From the IMG/VR virus record IMGVR_UViG_3300046507_000366, positions 1 to 48,791 of that record: DNA of 48,791 bases, one strand, 5' to 3'. The position numbers and the translations under genes were made by a program. Source of the stretch: a virus. This document shows positions 31,327 to 40,492 of this stretch, piece after piece. Below the pieces are notes generated by a model. That model did no database searches and was not told where the DNA came from. It saw nothing but the letters and a program-made list of their open reading frames with translations. Positions within the stretch are counted from its first letter, which is position 1. Each line of letters opens with the position of its first letter.

Positions 31327-33723
31327 ATGGCTTCTTTTTACAGTGTTTTGCCCGGATTGACTCCAACAGCTCAGGACATCTTGGAGGCTGAGTTATTGGC
31401 TAAACAAATCCTTGAAGCGCAGTTCCCAGACCTAGATACCCGCGAAGGAACCGGCCTAAGAGACTTAGTTTTGCGCCCATCCGCTATGCTGCTTGCACTA
31501 GTTAGACTTGCTATCGATTCGTATTTCGCTCAGAATACGATAACTGGAGTAGACGATACGACTCCTACTAGTATCGTTGATAACATTCTTTCAAACTGGT
31601 TCATTGACCGTAATCTTGGTACTCGTGCTGTTATAAATGCACGTCTATACTTTGCTAAGCAGAAGAACATATCATTGACAACTGATATCTTTTTCTCAAC
31701 GGACAACATTTCAAAGTTCTTCCCGCAGGCTGCTGTTACATTCAGTTCAGGCTTGCTGACATACGACGCATTCCAGAACGAATATTACGTAGATATCGAC
31801 CTTGTAGCTGAAGCAGAGGGTACACAATACAACATCGGCTCCGGTTCGCTGCTTTACTTTTCAAACTTTGATCCCTACTTCCTTCACGCAGAAATTAACT
31901 ACCTGAAGGATACTTCTGTATCGTCAGAGACAAATGAAGAATTTATCACACGGGCTAAGAATGCTATTTCTACCCGTAATCTGATTAACGACCCTTCGAT
32001 CAGTTCTAACCTTCAGAGCAACTTTAACTTCTTGGACAAAATCACCTCAATCGGTATGGGTGATCCGGAAATGATCCGTGACCAAATCCAGGCAGTGTTT
32101 ACTGGCCAGCTAGCTCAGCTCATTACGCAGCTTACCAGCTCAGGTACGACTGCTACTGCTGTATTGTCTAATCACGGTTATAACTCAGGTCAAACTGTTG
32201 TTATTGTAGGTGCTGCACCTACGACCTATAACGGCAGCTACACTATTACAGTTGTTGACACATCTACATTTACATACCAGATGGCAACTGCAGCTACGAT
32301 CTGCACTGTTCTGCCTACAGTTCAAGCTGTGAATGCTCCGCTGCTTATTCATAACGGTGGTATGGTGGACGTATACTGTGGCAACACAATTGCTACGTCA
32401 ATCGTACAGGTTACGACAGATGACTTCGGTGATGCTGATCTCACTGGCGCAATCTATGACTTTTCACGTAGCTCAGTTAGCGGTGGAAGCTCAGACGATA
32501 CAATTCCATTCTTAGCTACAATAGCAGCTTCAAGCACAACCGTTGCAGCTAACCTGGGGCTTGTACACGTAGCTTCTACTGGACATGGCCTATCTACTGG
32601 TCAAACGGTCACAGTATCAGGACTTGTTGAGACTATCCCCATTGTCTCCATTTCTTGCTCTGCAATTACGGTGACGGTCGTAGCTACAAACCACGGCCTA
32701 ACCAGCGGTACGTCTGTAACTATTCAAGGCGTAAGTCCTTCTCAGTACAATGGTACGTTCCCGATTAACGTAGTTGACGCTAATACTTTCAACTACATCG
32801 TAGCGTTTAATATTGCAGCTCCTGGCTCTGGCTCATCAATGCTTATTGCCAACCCCTCAATCTCAGGAAGCTTCTCTGTAAACGTACTAAGCGCAAATGC
32901 GTTTGACATCGTAATGCCTGGTCTTTGGGTCAATGCTACGGTTACTAATAACATTGTTATTAACTACGCTGTTCCATTTACATTTAAGAACAAGAATACT
33001 CAGAGTCAGGCCATTGTTACTATGTCATGCACAGGCACGACTGTAACAGTGACAGTTCCTAACCACGGCATTACTTCAAACCGTTACGTGACTATTCGTA
33101 ACTCTTCAGTTGCCGGATTTAACGGAACATGGCTTGTTACTAACGCTTTGAATAAAGATCAGTTCCAATTCGCAGTTCCTAGTTTTATTGCTGGCACTGC
33201 CGTTAATGCAGTTTGTGACTCAGTAATTCCTTGGTTTGATTATGGATTTAGTTCACGTCAGGATCTTATCGTAAGCTTCGGTCCACTCTACGCTAATAAA
33301 ACAGCGAGCTTCCAGATTAGCTTCTTTGATAACGTTGATAGCGTACAATCATATCTTGAGAACTCAACTAACCGAGTTCTTTGTGGTGATTTGCTTGCTC
33401 GTGGCTTTAACTTCTATTTGCTTGATTTAGCAGTGACGGGATATAATGGCGCTGCTCCAGATGCAACGGTAATCACTGAGACTACAAAGAGTTTCTTAAG
33501 TTCTATGGATCCAGGTAGTACATTGATTGTTTCAGATCTAATGGCTCAGCTCTCAGTAGCAGGTATTACAAATATTAAAACGCCGATTGGAATTACATAT
33601 ACTCATTTCACAAGAGACTTGATTCCACCGACTACAGGATCTATTACTGATTACCTTGATCCAGCAGATAGAACTAACATCTTTATACTGAACAACGTAA
33701 CAACGAATAACCAAACTGTTTAA
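31327..33723 (+). CDS. Baseplate J-like wedge protein (gp6-like) with inserted repeats
   Basis: A 798-residue protein. The first ~240 residues (LPGLTPTAQDILEAELLAKQILEAQFPDLDTREGTGLRDLVLRPSAMLLALV; ETNEEFITRAKNAISTRN) follow the J-like pattern of contractile-tail wedges. Inserted at ~270-620 are four copies, one partial, of a 45-50-residue unit with consensus NHGxxSGxxVTIxGxxPxxYNGTxxIxVVDxxTFxY (starting near residues 275, 411, 448 and 571). The C-terminal part resumes wedge-like sequence (SSMDPGSTLIVSDLMAQL). The units may be exposed Ig-like or adhesin domains. It stands just past the GIY-YIG insertion. Confidence 0.7.
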   Translation: MASFYSVLPGLTPTAQDILEAELLAKQILEAQFPDLDTREGTGLRDLVLRPSAMLLALVRLAIDSYFAQNTITGVDDTTPTSIVDNILSNWFIDRNLGTRAVINARLYFAKQKNISLTTDIFFSTDNISKFFPQAAVTFSSGLLTYDAFQNEYYVDIDLVAEAEGTQYNIGSGSLLYFSNFDPYFLHAEINYLKDTSVSSETNEEFITRAKNAISTRNLINDPSISSNLQSNFNFLDKITSIGMGDPEMIRDQIQAVFTGQLAQLITQLTSSGTTATAVLSNHGYNSGQTVVIVGAAPTTYNGSYTITVVDTSTFTYQMATAATICTVLPTVQAVNAPLLIHNGGMVDVYCGNTIATSIVQVTTDDFGDADLTGAIYDFSRSSVSGGSSDDTIPFLATIAASSTTVAANLGLVHVASTGHGLSTGQTVTVSGLVETIPIVSISCSAITVTVVATNHGLTSGTSVTIQGVSPSQYNGTFPINVVDANTFNYIVAFNIAAPGSGSSMLIANPSISGSFSVNVLSANAFDIVMPGLWVNATVTNNIVINYAVPFTFKNKNTQSQAIVTMSCTGTTVTVTVPNHGITSNRYVTIRNSSVAGFNGTWLVTNALNKDQFQFAVPSFIAGTAVNAVCDSVIPWFDYGFSSRQDLIVSFGPLYANKTASFQISFFDNVDSVQSYLENSTNRVLCGDLLARGFNFYLLDLAVTGYNGAAPDATVITETTKSFLSSMDPGSTLIVSDLMAQLSVAGITNIKTPIGITYTHFTRDLIPPTTGSITDYLDPADRTNIFILNNVTTNNQTV

Positions 33724-33725
33724 AC

Positions 33726-35930
33726 ATGACTCGTGCTAACTTCACTGAAAACGGCCTGAATATCGGGCAGAATCTGACGAACATGACGTACCTCTACGGT
33801 ATATCAGACTTCTTCACGGTTCTGTTCGAGGATACAGATCGTATGAACCTTATTCTTGAAGCTGGCACTGAGGGTGCTTCGGAAGCATACAGTCAATTCC
33901 TGCAGCTTACCTCATCAATTAGCCTTACGACTATTCAGGAAACGATTGGCTCAGCTATTGAGCTAGTTATTCTTCCTGCATCAAATGCAGTTCAAGGTCA
34001 AGTAAATACATACAAGCTTAACAAGACGATTACGTCAAGCCGTTTCATTGCTAACCGTCCGTTCCTTCCTACAGTAATTCTTGAGGAAGACGTTGACTAT
34101 CGTCTTGAACTTGCTGATGATGGTTCAGTGAACGTTCGTTTCGCCGCAGACATTTCTGGTAAAGGCTTCTCGTCAAACACTGATGTTAATGGCGTACGTC
34201 AATACGCTATGTGGTTCGTTGATGCTGAAATCGATGAACGTCTTATCTCGACCATGTTCGGAGATTTGATTGGTGTTGATCCAGAAAACTCAACTGACTC
34301 GTTCTATAACTTCGTTTATGGCCTGTACTACGTATACGTTAATGGCCCTACCTTAGACTTAGTCCGTAAGGGTCTAAACCTAGTTCTAGGTATGCCACTG
34401 GCTCGGGCTGATGAAACCGTCCTAGATGTTCGTAACTATCTTGAGACAGATCAGTTCATCGTTATTACCGACCAGAACCAGTACGTTATTCCATTCGGAG
34501 TAGAGCCTACGGTTGCTCCCGGTGACAGCATCGTCACAGGCCAAGAGCTTGCACAGTGGGTTGAAATTCAGGATTATCTGAGTGACGGGGAATGGTGGAT
34601 CAACTTACAGATCCCAGCTTCAATCATCCCTGAACTACCGGATGGCCAGAAGGACAGATACGCTACGGAAGGCAGTCACTTCGATTATCTAATGCGCACC
34701 TACCTTAAGAAACATACGTTCCTTGTAAACGTAAAGGTAGACTCGTTCAAAAATATTCAAACGTTCCAGCAACTATCAGACATCATCAACAAAGTAAAAC
34801 CTACGTACACTCAACCGATTTACGTTTGGTCTATTACTGCGATGACAGAAGAGCTTACGCTTACTGATGATCTAAGCACATATCGTCTAGATCCAAGTCG
34901 CTGTGAAAAAATTCAATACCCGATTGCAAGAATGCGTCGGGATAATACTGACGACCCTATTAAGCGTGGTTGCCCTACGTTCATCAGGTCCAATGTCCCG
35001 CAATGGGTTACTAAGATTCTCGGCACCAATGAGCTTATTAACGGTACTCAGACTACTGTAAACGGTGGTTCACTGTCAGGCTTCATCAACCCACAAGCTC
35101 AGTTCCGTGAGAATACTACACCGGAAACTAGCTGGCTTACAACGATGTTCCAACGTGACCATGACCAAGTACATATCCGCAGAAACAAGGTTGCATTCAA
35201 TCGCGGTCGTGCAGACCTAACCGTAGCTAATGGTAAGGCAGTATCGTGGTATGACATTCCTGCTGGTATGCGTGTAATTCCTATTTACATCACCAAGCAG
35301 TATGACATTGCTGCTAAATGTTTATCTGTAGGAACTGATATACCTCCGACTGGACAATGGGTCTTCACTATTTTCAACCCTTCTAACTCAGGTCAGGCAA
35401 TCAACGTTGCGGCTATTAACGATAGTGGCTCGTCATTTACTATCAATCCGCTTGTAACGTTTTTTAATACTCTATTTTTCCGTGGAACTGACGTAGGATA
35501 TCTTGGCGCACTTATTCCCGAGCTTGGTTTCCAAGCACAGTATGCACCTACGCCTGCTGATATCACACTATCCGATTACTTGATGGGTGTTCGTATTCTG
35601 GAAGATACCGTTGGCATTTACTGGGTTACTGGTAACCAGTCAATCGATGCTCCTCAATACTTTCCAGTAGACGAAATGGACCGTGCAGTCATTACTTATG
35701 ACATGCCCCTTACTCGTGGACACCAAGCAATTGGAACTCCGCAATATACGTTGCGTGGAGCAGATCTAGTATATCCGAACGATGGCTCTGAAATCGACGG
35801 AGCTGCGATTAACGAGGAATCCGGTTATAATAACTCTGTATCACCGAACACTTATTCGGATAAATATAACTCGTCAGTGACGATTACAAGGGGTGGCACA
35901 GTGATCACCCATGCACAAGAACTCAGCTAA
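33726..35930 (+). CDS. Large baseplate protein
   Basis: A 734-residue protein. The N-terminus (GLNIGQNLTNMTYLYGISDFFTVLFEDTDRMNLILEAGTEG) and a middle with YNFVYGLYYVYVNGPTLDLVRKGLNLVLGMPLARADETV look like a wedge or tail-periphery protein. No family named. It starts two bases after the J-like stop and is followed by a 170-residue protein, an order like the gp6-gp7/gp8 zone of T4-type baseplates. Assigned by neighbours. Confidence 0.55.
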   Translation: MTRANFTENGLNIGQNLTNMTYLYGISDFFTVLFEDTDRMNLILEAGTEGASEAYSQFLQLTSSISLTTIQETIGSAIELVILPASNAVQGQVNTYKLNKTITSSRFIANRPFLPTVILEEDVDYRLELADDGSVNVRFAADISGKGFSSNTDVNGVRQYAMWFVDAEIDERLISTMFGDLIGVDPENSTDSFYNFVYGLYYVYVNGPTLDLVRKGLNLVLGMPLARADETVLDVRNYLETDQFIVITDQNQYVIPFGVEPTVAPGDSIVTGQELAQWVEIQDYLSDGEWWINLQIPASIIPELPDGQKDRYATEGSHFDYLMRTYLKKHTFLVNVKVDSFKNIQTFQQLSDIINKVKPTYTQPIYVWSITAMTEELTLTDDLSTYRLDPSRCEKIQYPIARMRRDNTDDPIKRGCPTFIRSNVPQWVTKILGTNELINGTQTTVNGGSLSGFINPQAQFRENTTPETSWLTTMFQRDHDQVHIRRNKVAFNRGRADLTVANGKAVSWYDIPAGMRVIPIYITKQYDIAAKCLSVGTDIPPTGQWVFTIFNPSNSGQAINVAAINDSGSSFTINPLVTFFNTLFFRGTDVGYLGALIPELGFQAQYAPTPADITLSDYLMGVRILEDTVGIYWVTGNQSIDAPQYFPVDEMDRAVITYDMPLTRGHQAIGTPQYTLRGADLVYPNDGSEIDGAAINEESGYNNSVSPNTYSDKYNSSVTITRGGTVITHAQELS

Positions 35931-35933
35931 AAC

Positions 35934-36446
35934 ATGAAAGATCTTATTAACCGATTTGCAAAACGTCTTCTTAAGATGGTAAACCTTATCCCTCTGGAGG
36001 GCGTTCTCAGAGTAGAGAAATGGTATCCAGACGGTCGTAAAGAACTAGCCTTTGAAAAGAAAAATCTTATCGTGCTAACGGCTAAACAAGTTCTATTGAG
36101 TAGCCTATACGTGGCTAATCAGCTGTCAGATCCTATTACAAGTCTGCACATTGGAACAGGTGGATGTATCGACCCTCAGGGCCTTTTTCCAAAGCCGATT
36201 AGTCAGGCAATGACTTCTTTGTTTACGCCTCTTCTTAGCGTACCGACTTCATTTACCATTAATAATGCAGCTCCTTCTGTAACGTTTATTGCTGACGTTG
36301 ACCAAGGTACTGCAAACGGGGCTCTTATAACAGAGGCTGCATTATATAAAACCTCCGGTACGATGTTCAATATTAAAGTTTTTCCGGGAATTCCTAAAAC
36401 GGCAGAATTCAGTGTGCACTATGAATGGACAATTCAGATGTCTTGA
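35934..36446 (+). CDS. Tail/baseplate periphery protein
   Basis: A 170-residue protein. VLRVEKWYPDGRKELAFEKKNLIVLTAKQVLLSSL and SLHIGTGGCIDPQGLFPKP resemble a beta-rich baseplate adaptor, where the xIGTGG turn is common before fibre proteins. The end (AEFSVHYEWTIQMS) overlaps the stop of the convergent HNH gene by 13 bases. Its terminator lies inside that gene at 36473. Confidence 0.55.
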   Translation: MKDLINRFAKRLLKMVNLIPLEGVLRVEKWYPDGRKELAFEKKNLIVLTAKQVLLSSLYVANQLSDPITSLHIGTGGCIDPQGLFPKPISQAMTSLFTPLLSVPTSFTINNAAPSVTFIADVDQGTANGALITEAALYKTSGTMFNIKVFPGIPKTAEFSVHYEWTIQMS

Positions 36447-37081
36447 ACGGAAGTGCTTGTAACTTTCTTTTTATACGGCCCTCTGGGGCCGTATTTTTTA
36501 CCAGTCTTTGCTAAAGACATTTTAAGTTTAGACTCCTCTGAATGTTTAGTACCTTTTCTATGAGAAGGTCTGCCGACTTTAGAAGCTGCTATATTTTTCT
36601 TCGCTTCTTCTGATCGCTTGAGTCCTTTATTAGACGCTTTAATTTTTTCTATAGTTTCTTGGGAGTGTCTATATCCTGCTCTGCCAGATATCATGTTTTT
36701 AACATGTTCCTCTGTTTGTACTCTACCTCGTAGCGATTCAGCTATTTTATCTCTCTGCTCTTGAGGCATATTTTTACACGCCTCTGAATGTTTTCTTCTC
36801 AGCCATCCGAACAGTTTATTAGTGTTTCGTTTTTGACCGTTACCAACTACGGTCATCATATTCGCTGCTTTGATTAGCCCATATTCATTTGGATGTATTT
36901 TCGTTAGTAGTTGATGTGCTAAAAAGTGTTCTTCAGGCGTAAGTTCGACTAAATTAGACTTAGAATCATCTCCGCCAATGCATTTCGGTACAATGTGATG
37001 GCTCTCTGTGTAGACGTCTTCGGCTAAAGTTCTAACCTGGGCTCTTAAAATAAGATTACTGTATATACGTGAATAATTCAT
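36434..37081 (-). CDS. HNH homing endonuclease with NUMOD-type repeats
   Basis: A 215-residue protein. SHHIVPKCIGGDDSKSNLVELTPEEHFLAHQLL (27-59) is the HNH core, with H28/H29, N43, H52 and H56 as probable metal and catalytic positions. The C-terminal part has repeated SEETIEKIKASNKGLKR- and HSEESKLKMSLAKTG-type units, like NUMOD3 DNA-binding modules. It is antisense to the structural genes on either side and sits between them, like the GIY-YIG gene 6 kb away. A plus-strand terminator is encoded within its last codons. Confidence 0.85.
   Translation of the reverse strand: MNYSRIYSNLILRAQVRTLAEDVYTESHHIVPKCIGGDDSKSNLVELTPEEHFLAHQLLTKIHPNEYGLIKAANMMTVVGNGQKRNTNKLFGWLRRKHSEACKNMPQEQRDKIAESLRGRVQTEEHVKNMISGRAGYRHSQETIEKIKASNKGLKRSEEAKKNIAASKVGRPSHRKGTKHSEESKLKMSLAKTGKKYGPRGPYKKKVTSTSVQDI
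36473..36499 (+). terminator. Plus-strand terminator inside the antisense HNH gene
   Basis: ATACGGCCC / GGGCCGTAT 9-bp stem with TCTG loop and a T6 tail, 26 bases after the stop of the plus-strand gene. On the minus strand the same bases encode KKYGPRGPYKKK of the HNH protein. Confidence 0.72.
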
Positions 37082-37098
37082 GATAAAGACATTCTAAC

Positions 37099-37470
37099 AT
37101 GCCCGCCCAACCATCACAACTGCAAATCACTACTCAACTAGAAGCCGACAAGGTTACAATCACTGCCCTAATTCTAGATGGTAGCTTTTTGCCACAAAAT
37201 ATTTTCCTCTATAAAAACACCGGTACTACCTCTCTAGGAGATTACTATGGCGTAGCTAATACAGAGGAATTGACACGTTTTCAGATCTTCTCAGGAACCG
37301 CTATCCCTAAATTCGGAAATGCATTCGTTAGATCTAATCAGGCTAAAATTACACTTGACGTCACCGAGAATTCTGCATCTGTTATCGCAGCGATTACACA
37401 AGGCGTAACAAACCTAAGCGCCGCTCTAAAGCTGGCTGCTAGCAACACCCAAGTTATTACTATCGCTTAA
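37099..37470 (+). CDS. Unknown tail-periphery protein (123 residues)
   Basis: No family recognised. A beta-rich N-terminal half (LQITTQLEADKVTITALILDGSFLPQNIFLYKNTG) and a helical, Ala-rich end. It is the first plus-strand gene after the antisense HNH insertion; the next gene starts two bases after its stop. By position it is a short fibre or baseplate attachment protein. Confidence 0.5.
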   Translation: MPAQPSQLQITTQLEADKVTITALILDGSFLPQNIFLYKNTGTTSLGDYYGVANTEELTRFQIFSGTAIPKFGNAFVRSNQAKITLDVTENSASVIAAITQGVTNLSAALKLAASNTQVITIA

Positions 37471-37472
37471 AT

Positions 37473-38249
37473 ATGACCAAAAGTACAAGACTATATGCCA
37501 ACAATGCGAAGACAACTCTTGCGTCTTCGGTTCAGCCTGGCGACACAACAATTCAAGTAGCTAACGCTTCTACGTTTCCTCAGCCTGCTGCTGGTCAATT
37601 CTTCTTAGCGACGATTGATACCGGTTCAACTCAAGAAGTAATCTTCGTAGGCGGTGTTAGTGGTAATAGCTTTATCAACTGTATCCGTGGATTCGAAGGC
37701 GTTGCAGGTACGTATCAAGCTGGTACTCGTATTGAGAACCGTGCTACTGCTACAACCTACGAATCATTTGCCCGTCTCCAAGACCGCGTAGCTCCAATCG
37801 CCAGCCTAGATGCTCTGTCATCTCCTGCTGGCTCTGATGCTAACAGCTACGTTACAGAAACCACCGATGACGGTGGTAACCCTATTCTTGCATACACCAA
37901 TGTTACAAGTGGTGTATGGAGCTTTACCAATTATCCTACTTCTATTACTTCAGGCACGCTAGCTGGAGTTGGAACTACGATTTCTGTTTCGATTACTAAT
38001 GCTTCAACGATTCTTCCCCTGCCATTTGCAGGTAAGTATATTATCCAGTTCCTGACGGGACAAAACAAAGGTTTAGTAAGAGCGATTACTTCGATTACAG
38101 GCAACACTGTTAACTGGTCCACGGCTTTACCTTTTGCACCGGCTGCATCTGATAGCTACCAAGTCTATCAAAGCGAAGTTTCTAACTTGAATGCGCTTAA
38201 CATAGCTGCAAACAACGGTCTGATTTACGCAATTCTTCTTGGTTCTTAA
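37473..38249 (+). CDS. Tail-fibre/baseplate attachment protein
   Basis: A 258-residue protein. LASSVQPGDTTIQVANASTFPQPAAGQFFLATIDTG, then EVIFVGGVSGNSFINCIRGFEG and AGTRIENRATATTYESFARLQD, is a repeat-bearing pattern common at the start of phage fibre-network proteins. It probably links baseplate to fibres. C-terminus beta-rich (ITSGTLAGVGTTISVSITNAST). It is next to two further fibre-region genes with short gaps. Confidence 0.6.
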   Translation: MTKSTRLYANNAKTTLASSVQPGDTTIQVANASTFPQPAAGQFFLATIDTGSTQEVIFVGGVSGNSFINCIRGFEGVAGTYQAGTRIENRATATTYESFARLQDRVAPIASLDALSSPAGSDANSYVTETTDDGGNPILAYTNVTSGVWSFTNYPTSITSGTLAGVGTTISVSITNASTILPLPFAGKYIIQFLTGQNKGLVRAITSITGNTVNWSTALPFAPAASDSYQVYQSEVSNLNALNIAANNGLIYAILLGS

Positions 38250-38253
38250 TTAA

Positions 38254-38583
38254 ATGGCACAGAATTTTAAACACTCAACAAACGGACTTACGGTAGGCAC
38301 TTCACGTACTCTTATCTATGGTCCAGTTCCAGCTGGTACAACTGGTATTGTCTTCAGTGGATCGTTTCCTAACCTAGACAATACTAACAAACTGATGCAC
38401 TTTCTAACTCTTGAAAAGTTTGATGGTACAACTTATAACAGTGAACTTAATAGTATCCCTGTTCCTTACGGCAGTGCTTCAAAGGCACCTAAAATCGTAT
38501 TGAACACAGGCGAATCTCTATACGCTACTGCTGACACAGCGGCGATGATCGGAGTAAGTCTTAGCGTACTAGAACTTTCATAA
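38254..38583 (+). CDS. Small fibre-region protein (109 residues)
   Basis: A beta-rich protein (GLTVGTSRTLIYGPVPAGTTGIVFSGSFPN; HFLTLEKFDGTTYNSELNSIP; IVLNTGESLYATADTAAMI). The strand pattern and the phrase LNTGESLYA are seen in small fibre or tail-associated proteins of other phages. Starts four bases after the previous stop. Function unproven. Confidence 0.5.
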   Translation: MAQNFKHSTNGLTVGTSRTLIYGPVPAGTTGIVFSGSFPNLDNTNKLMHFLTLEKFDGTTYNSELNSIPVPYGSASKAPKIVLNTGESLYATADTAAMIGVSLSVLELS

Positions 38584-38591
38584 GGTAAATA

Positions 38592-39845
38592 ATGGCAGTC
38601 GATTTAGAATATTACGGCGTACCTCCAGCAGATTACAGAGAGCAAGAGCTTCGCACTCGGCTTACTGCAACTGCAGGTCAAACTACATTTTCAGCTCCGT
38701 ATTCTCCGGGCAACGTTGACGTTTTTTATAACGGGGCTAAACTCGACCCTTTTTCTGAGTTTACCGGCACTGACGGTGCGAACATTGTACTTGCTTCAGG
38801 CGCATTCGCTAACGGTGACATTGTAGAAGTTATCTCACGTTCACAAGTACAAGTATCAAACATTTACACAAAACAGCAAGTAGATAACCTTGCTAGTAAC
38901 TTCTATGGTGTTGCTACTGGTACTGGCAACGCTCAAGTCGTAACTACAGTTCCTACTTTTGCAGCATTCTTAGATGGTATGGATATCAAGGTCCGTGCAG
39001 TTGCGGCCAATGCTTCTACTACGCCTACTATTGCTATTAATGGCCTTCCTGCAAAGACTATTGTTTTCAATAGCGCTGCAGTTGCATTGTTTGGAAACGA
39101 CTGGGTAGCTGGTTCGGAACTTACACTTAGATACAACCAGACATTAGATAAGCTTGTACTTATCGATGGGGCTGTTACTAGCACTGCTCCCGCCCAGTTT
39201 TTAAATAATAATCAAAATGTAAATGCCTTTTTCGTTCAAAGAGCATTGGGGAATAGATCAGGTGTAGTTAACGCAAATACAACTCAGACTTTGACAACTG
39301 CACAAGTCGGTAGTTTAATTTCTTCGTTTGGAGCGACAGGTCCTATTACCTTAACGCTCCCTAACATTAATGCTTTCGCCCCGGTATCAGGTGTTTCATA
39401 TTTGATAACTAATCCGTCGCTATTCCCGGTAACACTTTCTTCAACATCAAATTTTTCTCAGCCTTGGGCGGCAGCTGGGGGTTCAACTACTTTTGTACTT
39501 CAATCAGGAGTGTCAGTAGAATGTATTTCAGATGGCGGAAGCTGGAATCTTGTAGGTGGAGGAGCTTCCGGATCCCTTCTTGCAAATGGTCTTCAAAGAC
39601 TTCCAAGCGGATTTCTAATGCAGTGGGGTGCTACAGCTACTGTAACAACAGGTACAAGCGTAACTGTAACATTACCAGTAGCTATGCCAAACGGTCTACT
39701 TCAGGTTATGATTACTCCTCAATCTCCAGCCAATGGTACGGTTCCTTTCAGTGGTGGTTGGCAAGCAATTAATAACGCTACATTTACATTAAGAAATAAC
39801 TCTACTCTATCTGGTCAATATTCCTGGATGGCAATTGGTTGGTAA
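38592..39845 (+). CDS. Tail fibre protein 1 (gp53-like C-terminal domain)
   Basis: A 417-residue protein. N-terminal LTATAGQTTFSAPYSPGNVDVFYNGAKL is the common phage fibre entry domain. The C-terminal ~100 residues (QRLPSGFLMQWGATATVTTGTSVTVTLPVAMPNGLLQ) match the gp53-like fibre tip. A QFLNNNQNVNAFFVQRALGN linker recurs in the two fibres below. The product would bind a host surface glycan or protein. Upstream order with small attachment proteins supports a fibre operon. Confidence 0.75.
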   Translation: MAVDLEYYGVPPADYREQELRTRLTATAGQTTFSAPYSPGNVDVFYNGAKLDPFSEFTGTDGANIVLASGAFANGDIVEVISRSQVQVSNIYTKQQVDNLASNFYGVATGTGNAQVVTTVPTFAAFLDGMDIKVRAVAANASTTPTIAINGLPAKTIVFNSAAVALFGNDWVAGSELTLRYNQTLDKLVLIDGAVTSTAPAQFLNNNQNVNAFFVQRALGNRSGVVNANTTQTLTTAQVGSLISSFGATGPITLTLPNINAFAPVSGVSYLITNPSLFPVTLSSTSNFSQPWAAAGGSTTFVLQSGVSVECISDGGSWNLVGGGASGSLLANGLQRLPSGFLMQWGATATVTTGTSVTVTLPVAMPNGLLQVMITPQSPANGTVPFSGGWQAINNATFTLRNNSTLSGQYSWMAIGW

Positions 39846-39882
39846 GTATTAAAATCACATAGTAATTAACAAAGGCAAACAA

Positions 39883-40479
39883 ATGGCACTTTTTTATGCA
39901 AAATCAACTGGTGGATTCTACGATGACACAATCCACACAGCTGCACAAATTCCTCAAGACGCAGTAGCTATCACAGATGTACTGCACCAAGCTCTTCTCA
40001 CAGGTCAATCAGCTGGTAAATTAATCTCAGCAGACGATAGTGGTCATCCTATTCTTATTGATCCGCCTGCAATGCCACTTGCAGATCTTCAAGCGGCTTC
40101 TCTTGTACAGCTTGATGACGCTGCTGAAGTGCTTCGTGGAAAATTCATCACAGCTAACTCAGGTCAGGTAGCTACATATCTGCTAAAGCAAAACCAAGCT
40201 GCTGCTTTCAAGGCAGCTAACTACACTGGCACAGTTCCAGGTCTGGTACAAGCCGAAGCTGATGCTACTGACAAGGCTGCTAAAGACGCATGCGACGACA
40301 TTCTCGCCCAGTATGACCTATGGTGCAATCTTGCAGCAGCAATTGAAACCGCACGTCGTACAGCAAAGGTTGCAGTGAGTGCAGCAACTACGGTAGATGC
40401 TGTTAACTCAGCTGTAAGCACGGCCCAAGCCGCGTTTGCACAAATTGAAGCACAAGCAGGCTCAGCTTCGGTCGAATAA
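39883..40479 (+). CDS. Tail fibre assembly protein (Tfa-like)
   Basis: A 198-residue protein. FYAKSTGGFYDDTIHTAAQIPQDAVAITDVLHQALLTGQSAGKLI is the N-terminal signature of Tfa-like fibre chaperones, with the usual IPxDAVxI..xxHxxLLxGQ pattern. It helps fibre trimers fold and may remain on the tip. The C-terminal half is helical and Ala-rich. It sits between fibre 1 and the peptidoglycan-hydrolase gene, with AAGGCAAAC upstream. Confidence 0.75.
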   Translation: MALFYAKSTGGFYDDTIHTAAQIPQDAVAITDVLHQALLTGQSAGKLISADDSGHPILIDPPAMPLADLQAASLVQLDDAAEVLRGKFITANSGQVATYLLKQNQAAAFKAANYTGTVPGLVQAEADATDKAAKDACDDILAQYDLWCNLAAAIETARRTAKVAVSAATTVDAVNSAVSTAQAAFAQIEAQAGSASVE

Positions 40480-40492
40480 CCCGGAGTTTTAA

